NCBI GenBank assembly: GCA_023428335.1
Contig: JAEYYS010000058.1
Coordinates: forward strand, 1-16,549
Origin: Verrucomicrobiota bacterium
GTDB lineage: Bacteria; Verrucomicrobiota; Verrucomicrobiia; Verrucomicrobiales; Verrucomicrobiaceae
Length of the DNA: 16,549 bases
Direction of reading: 5' to 3'
In this document: piece after piece, positions 1-6,276 of the stretch
Layout: each line of letters opens with the position of its first letter
How positions within the stretch are numbered: position 1 is the first letter of the stretch
Made by a program: the position numbers and the translations under genes
The notes under the pieces: generated by a model
The model's database searches: none
What the model was told of the DNA's origin: nothing
Seen by the model: only the letters and a program-made list of their open reading frames with translations

Positions 1-1025
1 CCCCCCTCGCCCAGCCAACCTCCCCCAAGGCGGAAGCGCCAAACCCGGCACCGGCCAAACCTGTCGCCAAACCCGCTCAAGCCAAGAAGGACAACGCGCC
101 GAAACCTGTGCCGGCCAAGCCTGCCGAGCCGGCGAAAACCGCCGCCAAACCCGCCGAAGCCAAGAAGGACGCCGCCCCCAAGCCCGCACCCGCGAAACCT
201 GCCGAGCCGGCGAAAACCGCCGCCAAACCCGCTGAAGCGAAAAAGGCCGCTCCCCCACCCCAGCCGGTGGCCATCTTCAAGGACAAGGCCTTGGAAGCAG
301 CCGTCCGCAAACAGGTCTTCGCCAAGCGCGAAAGCAAGGATCCACTCACCGCCGAGGATGTCGCCAATGTCGCCGTCATCGAGGGCAAGGACCTCGGCAT
401 CAGCGACCTGTCTGGCCTGGAAAAATGCACCGCCCTGGCCTCGCTCACCCTGCCCGGCAACAAGATCAGCAACCTCACCCCGCTCAAGGGCCTGACCCGT
501 CTGCAGTTCCTCGACCTTGCCAACAACCAGGTGGCCGATCTCGCGCCACTGGCTGACTGCAAGGCGTTGCAGTACCTGGAACTGACAAACAACCGCGTCG
601 CCGATGTGCGCCCGCTCGCCGGTGTTTCGGCCCTGACCTCCCTCTACTTGGCCGGCAACCAGATTGAGGACGCCACGCCCCTGTTCAAGCTGCCCAAGGT
701 CTGGACCCTCTATCTGGAAGGCAACAAGGTGACCCGCCTGGCCGGCATCGGCGCGATGAAATGGCTGTCCATGCTCTCGCTCAAGGGCAACCGCATCAGC
801 GACCTCAGCCCGCTTGAGCCGCTGACCGACCTGCAATTTCTCTTCCTCGACAACAACCAGATCAGCGACTTCACGCCGCTGCACCGGATGTGGAAGAAGG
901 ACAACGACGGCGCCCGCGAGTGGGCTCCCTACTGCCAGATCCACGCCGGAGGCAACCCGGTCAACGAGGCCTCCAAAGCCCTGCTCGAGGAAATGAAAAA
1001 GGCCGGCGCCCGCCTGACCCTCTGA
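1..1025 (+). CDS. Leucine-rich repeat (internalin-type) protein, 5'-truncated by the window edge
   Basis: The reading frame is open from base 3 to the TGA at 1023-1025, so the true start lies upstream; the GTG at 108 is inside the gene. The visible part begins with a low-complexity Pro/Ala/Lys/Glu region (bases 3-270) resembling an extended periplasmic or cell-surface linker. Next comes an N-cap helix region (about bases 276-416; IFKDKALEAAVRKQVF followed by ISDLSG) of the kind that precedes LRRs in internalin-like bacterial proteins. Seven 22-residue repeats (417-878) follow, with the pattern L-x2-L-x-L-x2-N-x-I/V-x-D/N-x2-P, and then a short C-terminal cap. LRRs of this class bind protein or glycan ligands; the ligand is unknown. 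No membrane anchor is visible, and the signal peptide, if any, is outside the window. It lies 148 bp before the channel gene on the same strand, with a hairpin between them, so co-transcription is uncertain. Confidence 0.9.
   Translation, partial: PLAQPTSPKAEAPNPAPAKPVAKPAQAKKDNAPKPVPAKPAEPAKTAAKPAEAKKDAAPKPAPAKPAEPAKTAAKPAEAKKAAPPPQPVAIFKDKALEAAVRKQVFAKRESKDPLTAEDVANVAVIEGKDLGISDLSGLEKCTALASLTLPGNKISNLTPLKGLTRLQFLDLANNQVADLAPLADCKALQYLELTNNRVADVRPLAGVSALTSLYLAGNQIEDATPLFKLPKVWTLYLEGNKVTRLAGIGAMKWLSMLSLKGNRISDLSPLEPLTDLQFLFLDNNQISDFTPLHRMWKKDNDGAREWAPYCQIHAGGNPVNEASKALLEEMKKAGARLTL
111..266 (+). repeat. Two tandem 78-bp repeats encoding a Pro/Ala/Lys linker
   Basis: Units at 111-188 and 189-266 encode a 26-residue block beginning PAKPAEPAKTAAKPAEAKK. 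A shorter 20-residue relative, missing six residues (AEPAKT), precedes them at 51-110. The second full unit diverges at its end (AAPPPQP instead of DAAPKPA). The repeats are in frame, so copy-number change would lengthen or shorten the linker without frameshift. Confidence 0.85.
417..878 (+). repeat. Seven consecutive 66-bp leucine-rich repeats
   Basis: Seven uninterrupted 22-residue LRR units start at the Leu codon at 417. The asparagine-ladder position (GNKI, NNQV, NNRV, GNQI, GNKV, GNRI, NNQI) is kept in every unit, and the LxP-type turn is kept in nearly all. The fifth unit ends in LAG rather than xxP. Confidence 0.85.
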
Positions 1026-1068
1026 GTCCATCGCACCCCCTGCAGCCCCACGCCGCAGCAAAAGCACC

Positions 1069-1098
1069 GCCGCAGGCAGAAAACGCTTGTCCTGCGGC
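1069..1098 (+). terminator. 8-bp perfect hairpin downstream of the LRR gene
   Basis: GCCGCAGG at 1069-1076 pairs perfectly with CCTGCGGC at 1091-1098 around a 14-nt loop, 43 bp after the LRR stop codon. There is no clear T-tract, so termination is uncertain. It may instead be a partial attenuator between the LRR gene and the channel gene. Confidence 0.35.
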
Positions 1099-1173
1099 CC
1101 GGTGACCGCTTGATTCTTCCGCTTTCATCGCAATTGCCATCAACCCCCAGGAACCCCATAGGAGAACCGCACC

Positions 1174-2598
1174 GTGAAATTCAAATGCCCGTCTTGTGAC
1201 ATGCAACTGAAGGCCGAGCCGGAGATGGCTGGCAAAGTCGTTCGCTGCCCCGGTTGCAACACCAAGCTCAGCATCCCGGCCAACCTTGGTGGTCTGCCGC
1301 CGCCCACTAGTCTGCCGCCGCCGCCCTCGGGCGTGACGCCGCCGGATGGCAGCCAGGAACACCCGGCGGAACACCCCGGTGAATCCTCCGAAGCGCCCTC
1401 GTATCAGAGCTACACCACCGGCCAGCAGGAGCGCGGCGGTTGGGAGGAGGCAGACCCCGCCAACCCGAGCGTGCTCGCCGCGATCGGCATCGGCCTCGTC
1501 GGCACCCTCGCCTGGTATGGCATTCTCTTTCCCTTCGGTGTCGGCGCCTACGGCAGTGCTCCGGCCAACTCGATGGACTACATCCATGACCTCTTCTACG
1601 AGCGCACCTGGGTGAACATGCTGGAGACCTTCTTCTTCTTCTGGGCCATGGCCATCCTCTGGCTGAAGAACAAAAAGCTTCGCCACCAGAAGGACGCGAT
1701 GTACCTGGACGTCCTGCCCTCTGACATCGGTCAGGAGATCAACTCGGGCAATGTCGGCCAGTTCATCGACCACCTCTACGGCCTGCCGTCCCGTCTGCGC
1801 GACAGCATGATGGTCAACCGCATCCGCAAGGGCCTGGAACTGTTTGAAGTGCGCCAGAACAATGGTGAGGTCAACGGCATGCTGGCGGCCCAAAGCGGCA
1901 TCGACAGCGCCCGCATCGGCGGCAGCTACGCCCTCGTGAAGGTGTTCCTCTGGGCCATCCCGATTCTGGGCTTCATCGGTACGGTGCTCGGTCTGTCGAG
2001 CGCCATCGGCAGCATCGACCTCTCCGACACCTCGAACCTCGACAAGATCATGGGCTCGATCGGCAACGTCACCAGCGGCCTCGGCACCGCCTTCGACACG
2101 ACCCTGCTCGGTCTTGTTCTGGCCATGTTCCTCAACTTCCCGATGAACACGCTGGCGAAGGCCGAGGACGACAACCTCAACAACATCGACGCCTTCTGCA
2201 ACGAAGTGCTGCTGCCACGCCTCAACGACGGCGGCGGCATCGCCGGTGGTGACACCAGCGGCCTGATGGACACCCTGGTGAAGGCCGTCGCCAACGCCCA
2301 GAAGGAGTTCCTCGTCGACCTCAACTCCCTCTCCGCCAAGATCAAGGACTACGCCGACAACCTCGACAAGCGCGCCGCCGCCCACCAGGAGCGCGTCGAC
2401 GCCGAGTTCGCGATGAGCCTCAACCGCATGCGCGAGGACCTCACCAACGCCGTCAAGGACAGCGTCAAGACCACGACCGACTACACCCGCGCCCTCTCCT
2501 CCGGCATCCAGGGCCTCAACAACGTCCTGACGGAACTCGGTGGCAAGCAGGTCATCATCCACCAGACGGTCAAAAAGGGCTGGTTCAGCCGCGGTTAA
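1174..2598 (+). CDS. MotA/TolQ/ExbB-family proton channel protein with N-terminal zinc ribbon
   Basis: A 474-residue protein starting at GTG 1174; GGAG at 1161-1164 is the only Shine-Dalgarno-like sequence at a gene start here. Residues 5-28 form a CxxC-x16-CxxC zinc ribbon. A Pro-rich linker follows (about 40-98), then predicted TM helices at about 99-122, 146-165, 252-276 and 303-327. TM3 carries the family signature P-x-LGFIGTVLGL and TM4 carries GTAFDTTLLGL, whose threonines match polar pore positions of the family. The ~85-residue cytoplasmic loop and four helices resemble MotA more than three-helix TolQ. After TM4 comes a ~145-residue helical, heptad-like cytoplasmic tail. By family knowledge it should form a multimeric ion channel powering the ExbD-like partners encoded 21 and 945 bp downstream. 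What the module moves or senses is unknown. Confidence 0.88.
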   Translation: MKFKCPSCDMQLKAEPEMAGKVVRCPGCNTKLSIPANLGGLPPPTSLPPPPSGVTPPDGSQEHPAEHPGESSEAPSYQSYTTGQQERGGWEEADPANPSVLAAIGIGLVGTLAWYGILFPFGVGAYGSAPANSMDYIHDLFYERTWVNMLETFFFFWAMAILWLKNKKLRHQKDAMYLDVLPSDIGQEINSGNVGQFIDHLYGLPSRLRDSMMVNRIRKGLELFEVRQNNGEVNGMLAAQSGIDSARIGGSYALVKVFLWAIPILGFIGTVLGLSSAIGSIDLSDTSNLDKIMGSIGNVTSGLGTAFDTTLLGLVLAMFLNFPMNTLAKAEDDNLNNIDAFCNEVLLPRLNDGGGIAGGDTSGLMDTLVKAVANAQKEFLVDLNSLSAKIKDYADNLDKRAAAHQERVDAEFAMSLNRMREDLTNAVKDSVKTTTDYTRALSSGIQGLNNVLTELGGKQVIIHQTVKKGWFSRG

Positions 2599-2619
2599 TC
2601 CCCTTCTCCCCCTGCCACC

Positions 2620-3510
2620 ATGGCCCAACGGCGTGCGTCATCCGGCGACGAAGTCTCGCTCTTCCCCTTCCTGAGCATCCTCGCGTGTCTCATTGGGGCG
2701 CTCGTGCTGCTCATCGTCGTGCTCGCCGTCTCCCAGGCCGGCAAGGCCGAGGGCCGCTCCGCGGAGGAGATCCGCATGGCGCAGGATTACCTGCGCATGA
2801 AGAAGGAGCTCGAGGAGCGCAAGCAACTCGACCTCGCCCTCAAGGAAAAGATCGCCGAACTGGAGAAACTCCAGGAGGAAGTCGAGGAAAAGCAGCAGCG
2901 CTTCATCAAACTGCGCCGCCTGCTCGACTCCTCCAAGGAGGTGCAGCAGCAGAACGAGCAGATCAGCCAGCAACTGCAGAAAGAACTCGACAGCCTGCTT
3001 GTTGAGATCGACGGCCTCAAGAAGCAGCAGGTCACCGCCAAGGAGGAAATCGCCAAGCTTGAGGCCGAACTCAAGGCGCGCAAGGTGCCTGAAGACAAGA
3101 AGGTGCCACCGGTTGTGGTCCAGCCCTCGGGCGGGGGCATGAGTGAAGGCACCAAGGTGTACTTCGTCGAGTGCAGTGCCGGCGCACTGAAGATCCTCGG
3201 TGCCTGGGGCGAGGACTACCGCCTCGGTGCCACCCCGGAAATCGTCGTCGCCGACGCCGCCTACAACCACTTCCTCTTCGAGGTGGCCAAGGACAAGAAC
3301 TCCCTCATCCTCTTCCTCATCCGCGACGACGGCCAGGGTCCGTTCAACAACGGTGCCGGCCGCGCCGAAGGCGATTACAAAATCCGCATCGGCAAGCTGC
3401 CCATCCCCGGCCGCGGCCAGCTCGACCTCGCCCTCTTCGACAAGTTCCGCGGTAAGATTGATCCGCCCGTGCCCGGTGCGCCCGTGCCCGCCCCGGCCCC
3501 CAACCCCTGA
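2620..3510 (+). CDS. ExbD/TolR-like single-pass membrane protein with coiled coil, lacking the TM aspartate
   Basis: A 296-residue protein with a short basic N-terminus, one TM helix (about 17-37) and a long charged coiled coil (about 45-155). A C-terminal domain (about 178-278, starting VYFVEC and containing ILFLIRDDG) is predicted to lie in the periplasm, followed by a Pro/Ala tail. Aligned by eye with the next gene, the TM region matches in layout, including a shared Gly seven residues downstream. Ser19 occupies the place of the acidic residue that carries protons in ExbD/TolR. It starts 21 bp after the channel gene and ends 12 bp before the next gene, so one operon is very likely. No Shine-Dalgarno sequence precedes the ATG, which follows a CT-rich spacer. 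Assignment to the ExbD superfamily rests on topology and context rather than a strong motif. Confidence 0.7.
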   Translation: MAQRRASSGDEVSLFPFLSILACLIGALVLLIVVLAVSQAGKAEGRSAEEIRMAQDYLRMKKELEERKQLDLALKEKIAELEKLQEEVEEKQQRFIKLRRLLDSSKEVQQQNEQISQQLQKELDSLLVEIDGLKKQQVTAKEEIAKLEAELKARKVPEDKKVPPVVVQPSGGGMSEGTKVYFVECSAGALKILGAWGEDYRLGATPEIVVADAAYNHFLFEVAKDKNSLILFLIRDDGQGPFNNGAGRAEGDYKIRIGKLPIPGRGQLDLALFDKFRGKIDPPVPGAPVPAPAPNP

Positions 3511-3522
3511 TCTCCGACGCGC

Positions 3523-5064
3523 ATGGCCAAAAGAAAGCAGGATTCCTCCGAGCTGAACCTCGACTCGCTGATGGACGCCGTCACGAACGTCGTCGGCGTG
3601 CTCATGATCGTCTTCATCATGCTCGCGGTGAACACCGCCAAGATGGTGCAGAAGATTCTCAGTGACCTGCCTCCGGTCACGCCTGAGGAACACCAGAAGA
3701 TGGTCGAGCAGGTCAAGGCCCTGCCGCCGCCACCGGCCGACCCGGAGAAAATCGAGGAAGACAAGAAAAAGGCCGAGCAGGACCTGAAAAAAATCGTCGA
3801 GGAACTGCGCACGATCGACACCAGCGACATGGCCTCGCGCATGAAGTTCATGGACCTCGACAGCTTCCGCAAGAAGCTCGAGGAGGCCAAACAACTGCGC
3901 GAAAAGGAAAAGGTCGAGGTCGACAAGCTCATCACCGAGATTGAGCGCCTCAAGGCCCTGCTCGACGACACCCCCGCCTACCAACCGCCGCCGCCCACCT
4001 ACGTGCGCCTGCCCAACCCGCGCCCCTATCCGAAGGAGCCGAATGAGACGCGCGTGCTTGTCGCCCGCCAAGGCGTGCTGCACTTCAATCAGCGGGAGTT
4101 CCTCCAGCCCATCCTCGACGGCCTGGAAAAAGCCAAGAGCCAGCTCTACTACAAGGAGGCCAAGATCGAGCCCTTTGCCGACATGCTCGGCAAGATCTAC
4201 GGCTCACCCGCCGCCGCCCAGCAGGCCTGGCCGGAAATTGCTCCCTTCGTCGGCACCTTCCAGATGGAATACGTCGCGGTCGCCCACAAGGCCCTGACCG
4301 CCGCCGGCCTGCCCGCCAACCGCCAGGCCCTCTCCGCCTTGGGCGACATCTCCATCGCCGTGCGCTCCAACCCGGGTGCTGTCGCCGAGGCGCTGGTCGC
4401 CGCCACCAAGGGCGACCTGGCCAAGTGGACCGCCCTGGATCCTTCGCGCGACCCCACCAAACCGACGATCCAGGCCGTGGCCGGCGCCGGCAAGGTCACC
4501 TTCACCTGGGGCACCCGCGCCACCGAGGTCAAGGCCACCCCGCGCGATATCCACAACTACTTCGTCAAGGACCTCGCCGACACCAGCGGCATCAAGGACC
4601 GGAGTAAGGAACGCACGATCTACGATGCCTTCGCCATCCGCTCGATGCTCGAGCGCGCCGCCAGCAACCCGACCTTCAGCGGCCCCTTCACCCTGGTGCC
4701 CACCATCCGCCCCGGCTCCACCCTCGTGCAGATGCAGCTCACCCCCAAGGCCGGTGGCGGCGAAACGCTCGACCAGATGCGCAACGAGGGCTCGAACTAC
4801 CAGCGCATGCTGCGCCAGCTCAAGGGCGATCCCAACGGCGTCGCCGTCTATCAGGTGATGACCAACGCCTTCGACACCTACCTCGAAGCGCGCAAGATCG
4901 CCGACGAAATCGGCGTCGCCGCCACCTGGGAATTCCTCGCCGGCCTCGAACTGACGATCAATGTCAACGGCTACGAAGTCCAGCGCTTCGCCCTGGTGCC
5001 GCCGCCGCGCCCGGCCAAGGCCGGAGAGATCCGCATCACGGCACCGAAGAAGTCGCTCGACTGA
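3523..5064 (+). CDS. ExbD/TolR-like protein with conserved TM aspartate, coiled coil and large periplasmic domain
   Basis: A 513-residue protein. Residues 11-36 show the ExbD/TolR pattern: a short cytoplasmic stretch, then Leu-Met-Asp18 just before a single TM helix. Asp18 is the likely proton-carrying residue (Asp14 is also nearby). A charged coiled coil spans about 70-148, followed by a Pro-rich hinge (about 154-172) and a ~340-residue region predicted to be periplasmic. Its end (about 440-492, with FDTYLEARKIADEIG and WEFL) resembles the C-terminal portion of ExbD-like proteins from Planctomycetes/Verrucomicrobia as I remember them. It is much longer than classical ExbD (about 140 residues), so it may reach peptidoglycan or an envelope partner. 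It is the last gene of the presumed operon; the next gene converges on it 40 bp away. No OmpA-type peptidoglycan-binding motif was recognised. Confidence 0.78.
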   Translation: MAKRKQDSSELNLDSLMDAVTNVVGVLMIVFIMLAVNTAKMVQKILSDLPPVTPEEHQKMVEQVKALPPPPADPEKIEEDKKKAEQDLKKIVEELRTIDTSDMASRMKFMDLDSFRKKLEEAKQLREKEKVEVDKLITEIERLKALLDDTPAYQPPPPTYVRLPNPRPYPKEPNETRVLVARQGVLHFNQREFLQPILDGLEKAKSQLYYKEAKIEPFADMLGKIYGSPAAAQQAWPEIAPFVGTFQMEYVAVAHKALTAAGLPANRQALSALGDISIAVRSNPGAVAEALVAATKGDLAKWTALDPSRDPTKPTIQAVAGAGKVTFTWGTRATEVKATPRDIHNYFVKDLADTSGIKDRSKERTIYDAFAIRSMLERAASNPTFSGPFTLVPTIRPGSTLVQMQLTPKAGGGETLDQMRNEGSNYQRMLRQLKGDPNGVAVYQVMTNAFDTYLEARKIADEIGVAATWEFLAGLELTINVNGYEVQRFALVPPPRPAKAGEIRITAPKKSLD

Positions 5065-5095
5065 TCCTGTCGGTGCCATCGAACCACGGCTGACC

Positions 5096-5119
5096 CTGGA
5101 GCCGTCAGGCCGCCTCCAG
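5096..5119. terminator. Weak hairpin between the convergent ExbD-like and MetE-like genes
   Basis: CTGGAG at 5096-5101 pairs with CTCCAG at 5114-5119. A smaller nested GCC-GTCA-GGC holds the stop codon of the minus-strand gene in its loop. No T-tract is present on either side. It is the only dyad in this short convergent gap and may serve both genes, but it is weak. Confidence 0.25.
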
Positions 5120-6151
5120 CCCGAGTTCGCGTCGCACCTGTCGCACGCCCGCAACCATCGCCGCCAGCTTGCGCCGCGACGCCCAGCGCGCGGTCTGACT
5201 CAACCCGCAGTCGGGTGCGAAGACCAGTCGCTCCGCCGGCGCATGCCGCAGGCAGGCGCGCACCGCCTCCGCCACCTGCTCCGCTGTCTCGATGTGGTAG
5301 CTTTTGACGTCAATGACCCCGACCGCCACGTCCATGCGCGCGGCAATCGCGGCGATGACCTCGAGCTCGGCATACTCACGGCTGGCCATCTCAACATGCA
5401 TCTCGTCGCAGTGCAGGTCGAGAAAGACGGGGAAGAGCGGCGCATAGCGACGCGGCCCCACCGCCCGTCCCTTGTAGTTGCCAAAGCAGAGATGCGTGCA
5501 CAGACGTGTGCGGCCGTATGCCGGCTCGACCGTGCGGTTGAAAAGATCCACCAGCCGGCGCGTGTCCTCGCGGTGGCCATAGCAGCTCATGCTCGGCTCA
5601 TCGACGCAGATCTCCTCGGCGCCGGCAGCGACCAGGGCCTCGATCTCCGCACGCACGATCGGCAGCAGCGCCTCGGCGACGGCATGACGGTCGGCATACT
5701 GCCGGTTCGGCACCAGCCGGCCGCTGAGCGTGAACGGCCCCGGCACGCTCACCTTGAGCCGGCGACCGCTGCCACCGGCCAAACGGCGCAGTCGCTCGAA
5801 TTCGGCGACCGCACCCAGGCCGCGCGGCGCCGCCAATTCACCGATGATTTCATGACGGCCGCGCTGGTCATGGGCGGGCGGGCCAAAGCGACGCGGGCTC
5901 GCCGGCTCCAGGGAAATCCCCTGCAGGAAGCCGTAGAACGACAGATTGAAATCGAGCCGCGTCTGCTCGCCATCGGTGATGACATCCAAACCGGCCGCCA
6001 GTTGGTCCTGGATCGCCACCATGGCGGCGTCCTCCTGCAACTCTTCGAGGTCGTCGCGACCGAAGGCGTCGAGCCGGCCGGCGGCGAATTCCAGCCACCC
6101 GGGAAACGGGTAGCTGCCAATGACCGAGGTGCGCAGCGGTTGGGCGTTCAT
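5105..6151 (-). CDS. Core MetE-type methionine synthase (C-terminal catalytic domain only)
   Basis: A 348-residue protein matching the zinc-dependent C-terminal half of cobalamin-independent methionine synthase, without the MetE N-terminal domain. It opens with the family start TSVIGSYP and has VDEPS at 183-187. The expected zinc ligands are all visible: His220 and Cys222 (THLCFGN), Glu254 (HVEMASRE) and Cys315 (APDCGL). MetE enzymes methylate homocysteine to methionine. Short versions in archaea and some anaerobes are known to take methyl groups from corrinoid donors rather than from methyltetrahydrofolate-triglutamate, so the donor here is open. The ATG has no Shine-Dalgarno sequence, and a TAGCCT box ends 6 nt before it. 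It stands alone on its strand, divergent from the sulfatases, and does not obviously share their pathway. A related zinc methyltransferase with another thiol acceptor is possible. Confidence 0.82.
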   Translation of the reverse strand: MNAQPLRTSVIGSYPFPGWLEFAAGRLDAFGRDDLEELQEDAAMVAIQDQLAAGLDVITDGEQTRLDFNLSFYGFLQGISLEPASPRRFGPPAHDQRGRHEIIGELAAPRGLGAVAEFERLRRLAGGSGRRLKVSVPGPFTLSGRLVPNRQYADRHAVAEALLPIVRAEIEALVAAGAEEICVDEPSMSCYGHREDTRRLVDLFNRTVEPAYGRTRLCTHLCFGNYKGRAVGPRRYAPLFPVFLDLHCDEMHVEMASREYAELEVIAAIAARMDVAVGVIDVKSYHIETAEQVAEAVRACLRHAPAERLVFAPDCGLSQTARWASRRKLAAMVAGVRQVRRELGLEAA

Positions 6152-6157
6152 GCGGGC

Positions 6158-6187
6158 AGGCTAAACACCGCCGCCGCACCGCGTCAA
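6158..6187 (-). promoter_or_regulatory. Candidate promoter of the MetE-like gene, start site at the ATG
   Basis: On the minus strand, TTGACG (6187-6182; five of six consensus bases) is followed after 18 bp by TAGCCT (6163-6158; TANNNT form). Only 6 nt separate the -10 box from the ATG at 6151, so transcription would start at about the A of the start codon. Confidence 0.4.
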
Positions 6188-6242
6188 ACCCGGGGCGCAT
6201 AGTGCAATTCACAGGGCGGGAAAGACCAGCGACCATTCCGCT

Positions 6243-6270
6243 TTGACTCACCCCACCTCCCCTTCACTGT
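6243..6270 (+). promoter_or_regulatory. Candidate promoter of the sulfatase pair
   Basis: TTGACT at 6243-6248 matches five of six -35 bases and begins 34 nt before the ATG at 6277. The sequence 16 bp further on, CACTGT (6265-6270), is a poor -10 box. The call rests on the -35 box and on its spacing, which matches the other promoters in the window. Confidence 0.25.
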
Positions 6271-6276
6271 GCCGGC

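Noticed and set aside
108..110. GTG as start of the LRR gene
   Set aside because: The frame continues open to the window edge and this GTG sits inside the repeated linker, so it is an internal Val codon.
51..266. CRISPR-like array
   Set aside because: The 78-bp units are directly adjacent, in frame with the LRR gene and without spacers; they are protein linker repeats.
961..4083. Long minus-strand open frames (555 and 481 codons) opposite the channel module
   Set aside because: They are mirror frames of GC3-biased genes, with Val/Gly/Asp/His-rich low-complexity translations and no family motifs. The plus-strand genes carry clear domains.
1174..5064. Zorya-type antiphage system (ZorA/ZorB)
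   Set aside because: The channel with a long tail recalls ZorA, but no OmpA-like peptidoglycan-binding ZorB and no ZorC/D/E effector genes follow. The zinc ribbon and two ExbD-like partners do not fit.
4961..6202. A 413-codon plus-strand open frame opposite the MetE-like gene
   Set aside because: It overlaps the end of the ExbD-like gene and is antisense to a gene with intact zinc ligands; its translation is Arg/His-rich with no recognisable domain.
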